A stretch of 11,011 bases of DNA from Thermoplasmata archaeon (GTDB lineage: Archaea; Thermoplasmatota; E2; DHVEG-1), in NCBI GenBank assembly GCA_030606465.1, contig JAUWGL010000012.1:1-11011 (forward strand), given 5' to 3'. Numbering within the stretch: position 1 is the stretch's first letter; each line of letters begins with the position of its first letter. The notes under the pieces are model-generated. The model ran no database searches. It saw only the letters and a program-made list of their open reading frames with translations, and was not told the DNA's origin. The position numbers were made by a program, and so were the translations under genes. Below are positions 1-4,374 of this stretch, piece after piece.

Positions 1-605
1 ATATTACGAGTTCATGGAAATATGTCCATGATTATTTTGGAACCTGTAACGATCAGTCCGTTGATGATTATCTCAAAGGGGAGATTGATGATCTGGAGTT
101 TATCAGGCGAGATGTTTCTCTCTGGCAAAAAAATGACAAGCCTGTTACCCGAGATAAACTTGTTGAAATCCTATCGGATATCCCTATTATGAAAGGAGCA
201 GAAAAATGTATAACTGCTCTCAAGGAACATGGTATTAAAACTGCTATTGTCAGTGCAGGTCTTGATATTTTAGCAGAGCGAGTTGCAAGTGATCTAGGTA
301 TTGATTATGTTTTTGCCAATGGTATAAAAACTGATAAAAATGGATGTATTAGTGATGAGGGTTTGCTTGGGGTTCAACTCATGTATAAAGATAAAAATGT
401 CAGAAAACTTTCAAAAAGACTAGAAATACCTTTTGAGGGAATTGTAGCAGTTGGTAACTCATGTTTTGATATTCCTATGTTTGAAGTATGTGGACTTGGT
501 ATAGCGTTTAACCCTGAGGATGATTGCACAAGACAAGCAGCTGATGTTGTAGTGGAAGAAAAGGATTTATCCAAAATTCTACCTCATATTGATAAGCATA
601 TATAA
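1..605 (+). CDS. HAD-superfamily phosphatase, phosphoserine-phosphatase-like (5' end outside window)
   Basis: The reading frame is open from base 3 and runs in from upstream; about 200 C-terminal residues are visible. The protein resembles the SerB-like HAD-IB phosphatases, soluble Mg-dependent enzymes that hydrolyse small phosphomonoesters. Visible motifs are the cap region (SSWKYVHDYFGTC, then LKGEIDDLEF), motif II Ser in TAIVSAGLD, the lysine-rich motif III stretch KDKNVRKL, and the motif IV region VGNSCFDIPMF followed by GLGIAFNP. The tail ADVVVEEKDLSKILPHI matches the usual end of archaeal phosphoserine phosphatases. The N-terminal nucleophile motif DxDxT lies outside the window. The first acidic residue of motif IV is Asn (bases 456-458) where most relatives have Asp. 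The substrate cannot be settled: phosphoserine is possible, but orphan HAD-IB paralogues are common. Family assignment is firm, exact function is not. Confidence 0.85.
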   Translation, partial: ITSSWKYVHDYFGTCNDQSVDDYLKGEIDDLEFIRRDVSLWQKNDKPVTRDKLVEILSDIPIMKGAEKCITALKEHGIKTAIVSAGLDILAERVASDLGIDYVFANGIKTDKNGCISDEGLLGVQLMYKDKNVRKLSKRLEIPFEGIVAVGNSCFDIPMFEVCGLGIAFNPEDDCTRQAADVVVEEKDLSKILPHIDKHI

Positions 606-643
606 GATAAGACTGTAATCTAAACCAAATATAATTCCAAATG

Positions 644-653
644 TAATATATTT
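644..653 (+). promoter_or_regulatory. Possible TATA box for the winged-helix regulator
   Basis: TAATATATTT lies in the gap after the phosphatase gene. A start about 25 bases downstream (near 675) would leave a leader of about 70 bases before the ATG at 745, or an almost leaderless message from the GTG at 682. The call rests on AT-rich composition and position only. Confidence 0.3.
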
Positions 654-744
654 CGGTTTTCATAGAGGAGCTACTGATTTTGTGATAAAGTTAAATAATA
701 GGAGTAGATTACATGTGTTAACAAGGAACTTAGAGGTTTTAAAA

Positions 745-1065
745 ATGAAAAATGAAAAAAAGGAAAGATGTGTCCTTACAAGTGTTATAGAACATGAACT
801 GGAAATTTTGAAAAGACATGTTCATGTTCTTAAAACATTAAAAGATAATCAACCTATGGGGATAATAAAACTCTCTGAGCTTACAAAATATCCTCAACAT
901 ATGGTGAGGTATTCATTGAGGGTATTAGAACAGGATGGATTGATAGAACCATCTCCGCAGGGCGCAGTAACTACTGATGAGGTTGCAAAAACTATGGGTA
1001 TACTTAAAAAAACATTGAATGATATTAGTAAAACTGCTGAGGATTTTATAAAAAAACTTGAATAA
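745..1065 (+). CDS. Small winged-helix transcriptional regulator
   Basis: This 106-residue basic protein has a winged helix-turn-helix at about residues 36-75: GIIKLSELTKYPQHMVRYSL is the HTH, with VRYSLRVLEQDGLIEPS as recognition helix and start of the wing. A helical tail (about 80-106) probably dimerises. It resembles small archaeal regulators that keep the block 'KLSELT-x-YPQHMVRYSLR-LEQ-GLIEPS-GAVTT'; their targets are mostly unknown. I chose the ATG at 745 because GAGGT (733-737) sits 7 bases upstream and relatives begin shortly before the 'VLTS' stretch. A GTG at 682, with GAGGAG at 665-670, would add 21 residues with no recognisable content. The gene is monocistronic, ending in a T-tract followed by tRNA-Phe. 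It carries no visible ligand-binding domain or metal site. Confidence 0.8.
   Translation: MKNEKKERCVLTSVIEHELEILKRHVHVLKTLKDNQPMGIIKLSELTKYPQHMVRYSLRVLEQDGLIEPSPQGAVTTDEVAKTMGILKKTLNDISKTAEDFIKKLE
1045..1053 (+). promoter_or_regulatory. Possible TATA box for tRNA-Phe
   Basis: TTTATAAAA within the last codons of the winged-helix gene is the closest TATA-like sequence to the tRNA. It would place the start near 1075, giving a 14-base 5' leader removed by RNase P. It is weak because the sequence is also coding. Confidence 0.3.
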
Positions 1066-1066
1066 A

Positions 1067-1076
1067 TTTTTTTTTT
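1067..1076 (+). terminator. Oligo-T terminator after the winged-helix gene
   Basis: Ten consecutive T residues begin one base after the TAA stop of the regulator gene. Archaeal RNA polymerase terminates at such tracts without needing a hairpin. The tract also lies at about where transcription of the downstream tRNA would start. Confidence 0.6.
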
Positions 1077-1088
1077 ATTCAGATTTTT

Positions 1089-1161
1089 GCCGCGGTAACT
1101 CAGTTGGGAGAGTGCACGGCTGAAGACCGTGATGTCGAGGGTTCGAGTCCCTCCCGCGGCA
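1089..1161 (+). tRNA. tRNA-Phe (anticodon GAA)
   Basis: The 73-base sequence folds into a complete cloverleaf. The acceptor stem pairs GCCGCGG (1089-1095) with CCGCGGC (1154-1160), discriminator A at 1161. The D-stem is ACTC/GAGT with loop AGTTGGGA. The anticodon stem CACGG (1115-1119) pairs with CCGTG (1127-1131), with loop CTGAAGA and anticodon GAA at 1122-1124. The T-stem GAGGG/CCCTC encloses TTCGAGT. CCA is not encoded (the next bases are TGA), as is common in archaea, so it must be added after transcription. There is no intron. I saw no second copy of its 3' end, so no sign that it serves as an attachment site. Confidence 0.97.
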
Positions 1162-1180
1162 TGAGCGGTAAACCTTATTA

Positions 1181-1216
1181 TGCCCTGCATTCTGGGGCAA
1201 CATTTTGCCATTTTTT
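1181..1216 (+). terminator. Hairpin plus T-tract downstream of tRNA-Phe
   Basis: TGCCC (1181-1185) can pair with GGGCA (1195-1199), followed by T-rich sequence ending in six T residues at 1211-1216. It lies between the tRNA and the convergent tautomerase gene and probably ends the tRNA transcript. The hairpin may be incidental, since a T-tract is sufficient in archaea. Confidence 0.45.
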
Positions 1217-1230
1217 CTTCTATCAAGCCA

Positions 1231-1428
1231 TCAAGAAATGTCTTTGAATTTTTCTGAAGCTGGTTCTCCTCCGATTCCCCAGTGTGATTTTGGAATTTCA
1301 TGAACAATTACTTCCACAGCATGTTCAGGAACGCCCAAATCTACAAAGATCTTCGTTATTTTCTGAATCACCGTTTTGATTCTTTCCTCTCCGAAACCCT
1401 TCCAAACGTTTACATAAATTATTGGCAT
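1231..1428 (-). CDS. 4-oxalocrotonate-tautomerase-like small protein
   Basis: This 65-residue protein has the length and fold signature of the 4-OT family, small hexameric enzymes that use an N-terminal proline as general base in keto-enol tautomerisation. The start is set at the ATG at 1428 because it puts Pro directly after Met (MPIIYVNVW), the catalytic Pro-1 exposed by Met removal; an upstream ATG at 1452 would bury it. GGAAGG lies just upstream. The C-terminal block VIVHEIPKSHWGIGGEPAS matches the family's 'E-x-x-K-x-HFGIGGELAS'. Against the Pseudomonas enzyme, active-site Arg11 aligns with Phe11 and Arg39 with Glu38, so classical tautomerase chemistry is doubtful. The gene is monocistronic and minus-strand. 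No aromatic degradation genes lie nearby, so the substrate is unknown. Confidence 0.85.
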   Translation of the reverse strand: MPIIYVNVWKGFGEERIKTVIQKITKIFVDLGVPEHAVEVIVHEIPKSHWGIGGEPASEKFKDIS

Positions 1429-1458
1429 ATTTATTTCCTTCCTATATTGCATTTTCTA

Positions 1459-1476
1459 AACAGATAATGGTTTATA
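1459..1476 (-). promoter_or_regulatory. TATA box with shared downstream element, tautomerase gene
   Basis: On the minus strand this reads TATAAACCATTATCTGTT, about 30 bases before the tautomerase ATG. The same 18-base pattern lies upstream of the response regulator and the zinc-ribbon gene, with 14 of 18 positions identical in all three. The TATAAA part is the likely TBP site; the ACCA...TGTT part may be a common control element. Confidence 0.65.
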
Positions 1477-1514
1477 ATGATATTTTTCCGATTTTGACAT
1501 TTTAGCGTATTACT

Positions 1515-1526
1515 TTTATATATAAT
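1515..1526 (+). promoter_or_regulatory. Probable TATA box for the 44-residue ORF
   Basis: TTTATATATAAT is the strongest TATA-like sequence in the intergenic region. It would start a transcript near 1547, giving a leader of about 65 bases ahead of the small ORF at 1612. Confidence 0.45.
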
Positions 1527-1611
1527 GAGTGACAAAAATTAGCACGATAAAAGAAATTCAATGTGCAGACTGTGAAAAATATTAAGAAAAAATAAGGATA
1601 AGGTGAAAAAA

Positions 1612-1746
1612 ATGGATCATAAAAAAGTAATGGAAGATATGAGGCACTTAGTTGAAACCTTTAAAATATTATTAGAATGTGATGTTGATGATGAGGTCTC
1701 TGTTACTTGGAATAATAAAGAGATAGTCTTTCAGAGAGTAAAATAG
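1612..1746 (+). CDS. Small acidic protein of unknown function (44 residues)
   Basis: I do not recognise this protein. The ORF starts at an ATG with AGGTGA (1601-1606) five bases upstream and a TATA-like box about 95 bases before it, and ends at TAG 1746. The N-terminal half (KKVMEDMRHLVETFKILLE) looks like one amphipathic helix; the C-terminal half (DEVSVTWNNKEIVFQRV) looks like two short beta strands around an Asn-Asn turn. There is one Cys, no membrane segment and no metal motif. A short hairpin overlaps the stop codon. It stands alone between the divergent tautomerase gene and the convergent response regulator. The ribosome site and tidy boundaries argue for a real gene, but chance cannot be excluded at this length. 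Confidence 0.55.
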   Translation: MDHKKVMEDMRHLVETFKILLECDVDDEVSVTWNNKEIVFQRVK

Positions 1747-1760
1747 ATATGGTAATATCT
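1745..1760. terminator. Short hairpin at the end of the 44-residue ORF
   Basis: AGATAT (1745-1750) pairs with ATATCT (1755-1760) around a GGTA loop, beginning inside the TAG stop. It is followed by pyrimidine-rich TTCTCTATT. It may end the small-ORF transcript. Confidence 0.3.
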
Positions 1761-1774
1761 TCTCTATTAATCAT

Positions 1775-1780
1775 AAAAAA
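1775..1780 (-). terminator. Oligo-T terminator for the response regulator gene
   Basis: Six A residues on the plus strand read as six T residues on the minus strand, about 37 bases past the response-regulator stop. This fits simple archaeal oligo-T termination between convergent genes. Confidence 0.4.
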
Positions 1781-1816
1781 CTATGTCTGAGTCTATAATA
1801 TTAACTCCCCTGTATT

Positions 1817-2170
1817 TTACTTATTTAGAATTAAATTAACTCTTTTTACTAGGTCATTAGTATCAAAAGGTTTCTGAAAAAAATCTACAATGTTATCCTT
1901 CTCACATAAACCCTGCTGTCTCGCCTCAGAGATCCATACCGTACTAATATAAGCGATCTTAATATCTTCAATTTGTTCGACTACATTTTTAACTGGTATA
2001 CCTGGCATCATGATATCAAGTAAGATTAAATCTGGTGTCGTCTCCTGTAATATTTTTAGACATTCCTCACCCCTAGCTGCTGTGATAACTCCATAGCCTT
2101 GTTCTTGAAGTATCATTTTAACGCTTTCTACTACGTCAGGATCATCATCCACCACTAATATCGTTTTCAT
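1817..2170 (-). CDS. Stand-alone response regulator receiver protein (CheY-like)
   Basis: This 117-residue protein is a single receiver domain that would take a phosphoryl group from a histidine kinase. Acidic pocket residues are D8 and D9 (LVVDDDPD), phospho-acceptor D52 (LILLDIMMPG), T77 (IAYISTV) and K100 (FFQKPFD). Only about 25 residues separate the phospho-acceptor from the switch threonine, against 30 in CheY, so the helix 3 region is shortened (PGIPVKNVVEQIEDIK); I recall this from other archaeal single-domain regulators. There is no output domain, so it must act by protein contact or phosphorelay. The start at 2170 is preferred over in-frame upstream ATGs because the TATA box at 2204-2209 predicts transcription from about 2182, which makes the ATG at 2191 untranscribed. 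AAGGGA lies 5-6 bases upstream. No kinase gene is in the window. Confidence 0.9.
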   Translation of the reverse strand: MKTILVVDDDPDVVESVKMILQEQGYGVITAARGEECLKILQETTPDLILLDIMMPGIPVKNVVEQIEDIKIAYISTVWISEARQQGLCEKDNIVDFFQKPFDTNDLVKRVNLILNK

Positions 2171-2191
2171 TTTTTCCCTTCGCAATTTCAT

Positions 2192-2209
2192 AACAAATAA
2201 TGGTTTATA
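2192..2209 (-). promoter_or_regulatory. TATA box with shared downstream element, response regulator
   Basis: The minus strand reads TATAAACCATTATTTGTT, 17 of 18 bases identical to the tautomerase promoter and about 21 bases before the chosen start. It predicts a leader of about 12 bases and fixes the start at 2170. Confidence 0.65.
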
Positions 2210-2302
2210 AACCTCACATTCATCCCTAAAACAGACAAAAGCATTAGGGATAAAGCAAACATTATTCACTGTATACAATTATCAAAATATCACTAGCACT
2301 AT

Positions 2303-2333
2303 CTAATGTTTTACGCCTGCACAATAACATTAG
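2303..2333. repeat. 8-bp perfect inverted repeat in the gap after the response regulator promoter
   Basis: CTAATGTT (2303-2310) and AACATTAG (2326-2333) are exact reverse complements around a 15-base spacer. They lie between the gene remnant at 2378-2488 and the response-regulator promoter, where transcription of the zinc-ribbon gene may end. No oligo-T tract follows on either strand, so terminator, operator and scar of rearrangement are all possible. Confidence 0.45.
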
Positions 2334-2377
2334 TATTCAGATCAATCAGATTTTGATGTCTACAAACGAAAGAAGAA

Positions 2378-2488
2378 TTATGGTGAATATATCGCAATCC
2401 AATAAACACTTTGAGGATCCCAAGTACTACCATCGACTTTGTCTAAGAATTGAGGTGGATTATATGCTGTAACGTTTTCAACTTCAAC
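2378..2488 (-). pseudogene. C-terminal remnant of a second copy of the decapeptide-repeat protein
   Basis: In the minus-strand frame ending at TAA (2378-2380), 36 residues read VEVENVTAYNPPQ, FLDKVDGSTWDPQ, SVYWIAIYSP. They align with the last 43 residues of the neighbouring zinc-ribbon protein (IEIEYDNLGNPPP, YLHKVDGSLDYPSQDVYWIAIYDPNA). The next upstream codon is TAG where the intact copy has TGG (Trp), preceded by a Leu codon as in the intact copy. Similarity fades within a few bases after that, a dozen bases from the intact gene's stop. No start codon or ribosome site was seen. The simplest reading is a tandem gene duplication followed by deletion of nearly all of one copy. The preserved frame suggests either recent decay or a swapped C-terminal cassette. 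Confidence 0.7.
2387..2404. repeat. 18-bp direct repeat, copy 1 (copy 2 at 2518-2535)
   Basis: ATATATCGCAATCCAATA occurs exactly at 2387-2404 and 2518-2535, 131 bases apart. It encodes the YWIAIY motif near the C-terminus of both the remnant and the intact repeat protein. It is the best-kept part of the duplication and could allow homologous exchange between the copies. Confidence 0.9.
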
Positions 2489-2502
2489 CTATAAAGATAT
2501 TC

Positions 2503-3540
2503 CTAAGCATTTGGATCATATATCGCAATCCAATAGACATCTTGGCTAGGGTAGTCCAAACTTCCATCAACCTTGTGTAAATATTTTGAATCCGGTGGCG
2601 GGTTCCCTAAATTATCGTACTCTATCTCGATCCATAAGGCTATGTCAAAACTAGTTGTAGTGACATTATTGATATTTGCATGTATCACTGCAGTTCCTGA
2701 TTCATAGGTGTAATCGTAAACTGGAGTTACTACGACTGATGTTGGAAGATATCCTACGCCTAAGTCATGATTTATGGTATCTCCATGTTTAACATTTTCT
2801 TCAATCCCACACTTTATCTTAATCGCCATCTTGTCATAGGTTACTGCATCAGCTGCTAGTTCAGCTGTATCAACTGCACCAGAACCAATATCATCACTTG
2901 TTATAGTACCATCTGCGATTTTATTACTAGTAACTGAGTTATTTGCTAGATCATTTGTAGCAATTGTATAATTTTTTATTTTATCACTTGTTATCGAATC
3001 ATTTGCAATGTCTTCACTAACAATTGTTTGATTAAAAATTTTCGTGTATACATCAGAAGCAAGATCTTGAAATGTTATAGAATTATCAAGGATATGACTG
3101 CTTTTAATAACATTATTAGAGATATGATTACTTTTAATGGCATTATCACTAATGTCATCATCAGTAATTGTGTCGTCAACAATTTTATTGCTTGTTACAG
3201 AATTGTCTTTTAGTTCATCTTGACCTACACTACTAGAATCTATTGTCAATTCAGGCGTTATAAGAAACGCTGAAGAAAGCGCTGCAGCCGAAAGAACTAT
3301 TGCTACCACTGCTAAGCCTAATACCATTTTATTTGAAGATTTCGGCACCTGAGAAGAGGGAGACACAACATCTACCTGTGGCTGAGGCACAGGCGGCGTA
3401 TATTCAGTAGGTTTTTGTTCAGGCTGTTGAACTTGCTGTTCACTAACATCTTTTGCATCTTTTAATGTTGTACCACATTTTGCACAAAACTTACTGGCAT
3501 CAGGATTTTGAAATCCACATTTTGGACAATTTTTATTCAT
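2503..3540 (-). CDS. Zinc-ribbon, single-membrane-pass, decapeptide-repeat surface protein
   Basis: This 345-residue protein has five parts. Residues 5-22 form a zinc ribbon, CPKC-x10-CAKC. Residues 30-70 are a Gln/Pro/Ser-rich linker. Residues 71-94 are a hydrophobic helix (VLGLAVVAIVLSAAALSSAF). Residues 103-240 hold thirteen 10-residue repeats, consensus N-S-[IV]-T-S-x-[DK]-[IL]-[AS]-[ND], with one 8-residue break at 163-170. Residues about 245-345 are a beta-rich domain whose HGDTINHDLG...PTSVVVTP region recalls C-terminal domains of phage tail fibres. I infer a cytoplasmic N-terminus and an outward rod, perhaps a beta-helix, tipped by a binding domain. Function is unknown; adhesion or surface sensing fits. 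GGAGGT lies 8 bases before the ATG and a TATA box is at 3590-3595. The severed end of a second copy lies just downstream. Confidence 0.8.
   Translation of the reverse strand: MNKNCPKCGFQNPDASKFCAKCGTTLKDAKDVSEQQVQQPEQKPTEYTPPVPQPQVDVVSPSSQVPKSSNKMVLGLAVVAIVLSAAALSSAFLITPELTIDSSSVGQDELKDNSVTSNKIVDDTITDDDISDNAIKSNHISNNVIKSSHILDNSITFQDLASDVYTKIFNQTIVSEDIANDSITSDKIKNYTIATNDLANNSVTSNKIADGTITSDDIGSGAVDTAELAADAVTYDKMAIKIKCGIEENVKHGDTINHDLGVGYLPTSVVVTPVYDYTYESGTAVIHANINNVTTTSFDIALWIEIEYDNLGNPPPDSKYLHKVDGSLDYPSQDVYWIAIYDPNA
2821..3234 (-). repeat. Thirteen degenerate 30-bp coding repeats (decapeptides)
   Basis: The segment encoding residues 103-240 of the zinc-ribbon protein is built of 10-codon units. 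Six units lie before and seven after an 8-codon interruption. Hydrophobic residues recur at positions 3 and 8 and Asn/Asp at 1 and 10, as in stacked-coil solenoids. The DNA units have diverged, so expansion is not recent. Confidence 0.8.
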
Positions 3541-3577
3541 CTTTTTTTACCTCCGCAACCAAATAATATTTTTCAAA

Positions 3578-3595
3578 AACAACAATTGGTTTATA
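3578..3595 (-). promoter_or_regulatory. TATA box with shared downstream element, zinc-ribbon gene
   Basis: The minus strand reads TATAAACCAATTGTTGTT, sharing TATAAACCA and the closing TGTT with the promoters of the tautomerase and response-regulator genes. It lies 37 bases before the ATG, predicting a leader of about 28 bases that contains the strong GGAGGT ribosome site. Confidence 0.65.
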
Positions 3596-3773
3596 AATCC
3601 TGTTTATCCCATATGAGGCAACTTTATCATCTAAGCTTAATAACGTAAATAGTAAGGCTTAACAGTATAACATTAAATATCTTTTTTTAAGTTTTAATAG
3701 AATTTGTACATTATCTTTCACACAGCAACATTCATTTTTACAGTAAGGTTTTTCCCTGTGAATAAAAATTGAT

Positions 3774-3797
3774 AGGTGCATGAGCACCTGGTTTTTT
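3774..3797 (+). terminator. Orphan intrinsic-terminator-like hairpin
   Basis: AGGTGC (3774-3779) pairs with GCACCT (3784-3789) around an ATGA loop, followed by GG and six T residues (3792-3797). No plus-strand gene lies upstream within reach, because the adjacent gene reads leftwards. It might end an unannotated small RNA or be an operator for the downstream gene. Confidence 0.4.
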
Positions 3798-3823
3798 ATA
3801 TACATAGATATCTACATAAAAAA

Positions 3824-3830
3824 TATAAAT
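3824..3830 (+). promoter_or_regulatory. Possible TATA box for the 106-residue gene
   Basis: TATAAAT lies about 30 bases before the ATG at 3856, predicting a nearly leaderless message; this would explain the absence of a ribosome site. A second candidate, TTTATATAC at 3795-3803, would give a leader of about 30 bases. Confidence 0.4.
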
Positions 3831-3855
3831 ATGTAAAGAACGATGAAAACACGGG

Positions 3856-4176
3856 ATGTACATGGAGAAAGATGAAAAAACAAGCCTATTTGGAATGGGG
3901 TTCATAAGTTTTGTTAAAGAACATAATATCAAATTTAACCCACGACCGTTTTCTAATCCAGATCATATCGCTTCAAGTCAAATAGTGGATGTAAGAACGG
4001 ATAACTTAGTTGATCTCCATTTAGAAATAGCAAAAAAAGTAGATGCATTAATTGAGGAGAGTGAAAAAGAAATATTACCGTCAACAGAAGAAAATTTCTT
4101 CGAAGATTATGAACAAACGGTTTTAAATCCACTAAAACAGGAATTAATGCAAAGATATTCATTATGGTTAGAGTAA
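3856..4176 (+). CDS. Hypothetical protein, 106 residues, unrecognised
   Basis: I do not recognise this protein. It is acidic and soluble, with no membrane segment and no cysteines. Residues 10-45 (SLFGMGFISFVKEHNIKFNP...PDHIASS) are mixed hydrophobic. Residues 50-75 (LVDLHLEIAKKVDALIEES) and 83-106 (FFEDYEQTVLNPLKQELMQR) look helical and could form a helical hairpin. The start is uncertain: ATGs at 3856 and 3862 are in frame and neither has a ribosome site, so a leaderless start fits. A stretch of 177 bases lies between it and the first candidate smc start, with its own TATA-like boxes, so it is probably transcribed separately. Clean boundaries and ordinary amino-acid composition support a real gene. 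Confidence 0.65.
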   Translation: MYMEKDEKTSLFGMGFISFVKEHNIKFNPRPFSNPDHIASSQIVDVRTDNLVDLHLEIAKKVDALIEESEKEILPSTEENFFEDYEQTVLNPLKQELMQRYSLWLE

Positions 4177-4253
4177 ATCTGCCAAATAGAATGACGAAAT
4201 CGAACTATGATTCACTGATATCTGTACCTGTGTAATGTTAAATATCTCCAAAA

Positions 4254-4263
4254 TTTTATATAC
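4254..4263 (+). promoter_or_regulatory. Possible TATA box for smc-scpA
   Basis: TTTTATATAC would start transcription near 4283, giving a leader of about 70-90 bases. A second candidate, AAAATATAT at 4322-4330, predicts a start near 4350, right at the disputed smc start. Which is used would help decide how smc is initiated. Confidence 0.4.
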
Positions 4264-4353
4264 TCAAGTTTGTTTTAGAAAACAGAGGGATGCCAAAGAT
4301 AGAGTAGAACAAAGTTGAAGTAAAATATATTGTGAGATAGGACGGGATGTAAT

Positions 4354-4374
4354 CTGTATCTTAAAGAAATTCAG
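4354..4374 (+). other. In-frame upstream extension encoding the conserved SMC N-terminus
   Basis: The seven codons before the ATG at 4375 read CTG TAT CTT AAA GAA ATT CAG, that is LYLKEIQ followed by MENFKSF. Archaeal SMC proteins typically begin MYLKEI.MENFKSFG, so this is genuine SMC coding sequence outside an ATG start. From the in-frame stop at 4333-4335 to 4375 there is no ATG, GTG or TTG in frame. Either CTG (4354) initiates, or a small insertion has moved the ancestral ATG (4347-4349) out of frame. Confidence 0.65.

Larger units (their letters stand above)
3541..3855. other. Gene-poor intergenic stretch
   Basis: These 315 bases separate the divergent zinc-ribbon gene and the 106-residue gene. 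They hold the zinc-ribbon promoter at 3578-3595, a perfect hairpin with T-tract at 3774-3797, a 10-bp palindrome TAGATATCTA at 3805-3814, and TATA-like boxes at 3795-3803 and 3824-3830. No ORF longer than about 20 codons looks real. The AT-rich middle (3600-3770) shows no feature I can name. Confidence 0.6.

Noticed and set aside
1089..1161. tRNA-Phe as attachment site for the element carrying the recombinase
   Set aside because: The tRNA lies more than 7 kb away, ordinary chromosomal genes separate them, and no second copy of the tRNA 3' end was seen.
894..1307. A 137-codon minus-strand frame crossing the tRNA and the winged-helix gene
   Set aside because: It reads antisense through tRNA-Phe, giving the familiar spurious motif GGTRTLD...LSQLSYRG found in false ORFs opposite tRNA genes.
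2378..2640. A diversity-generating retroelement template/variable repeat pair at the end of the repeat-protein gene
   Set aside because: The copies differ at all base types and by insertions, not mainly at template adenines, and there is no reverse transcriptase in the window.
3716..3785. Tiny minus-strand peptide ending in a Cys-rich stretch (KNECCCV)
   Set aside because: It has only 19 codons, no ribosome site and no promoter; likely chance.
3738..3932. A 64-codon minus-strand frame
   Set aside because: It overlaps the 106-residue gene start and the intergenic hairpin, lacks a ribosome site and has low-complexity composition.
4190..4222. Possible C/D-box guide RNA (ATGACGA followed by CTGA)
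   Set aside because: The boxes are too close, box C deviates from consensus and no internal C'/D' pair is evident.
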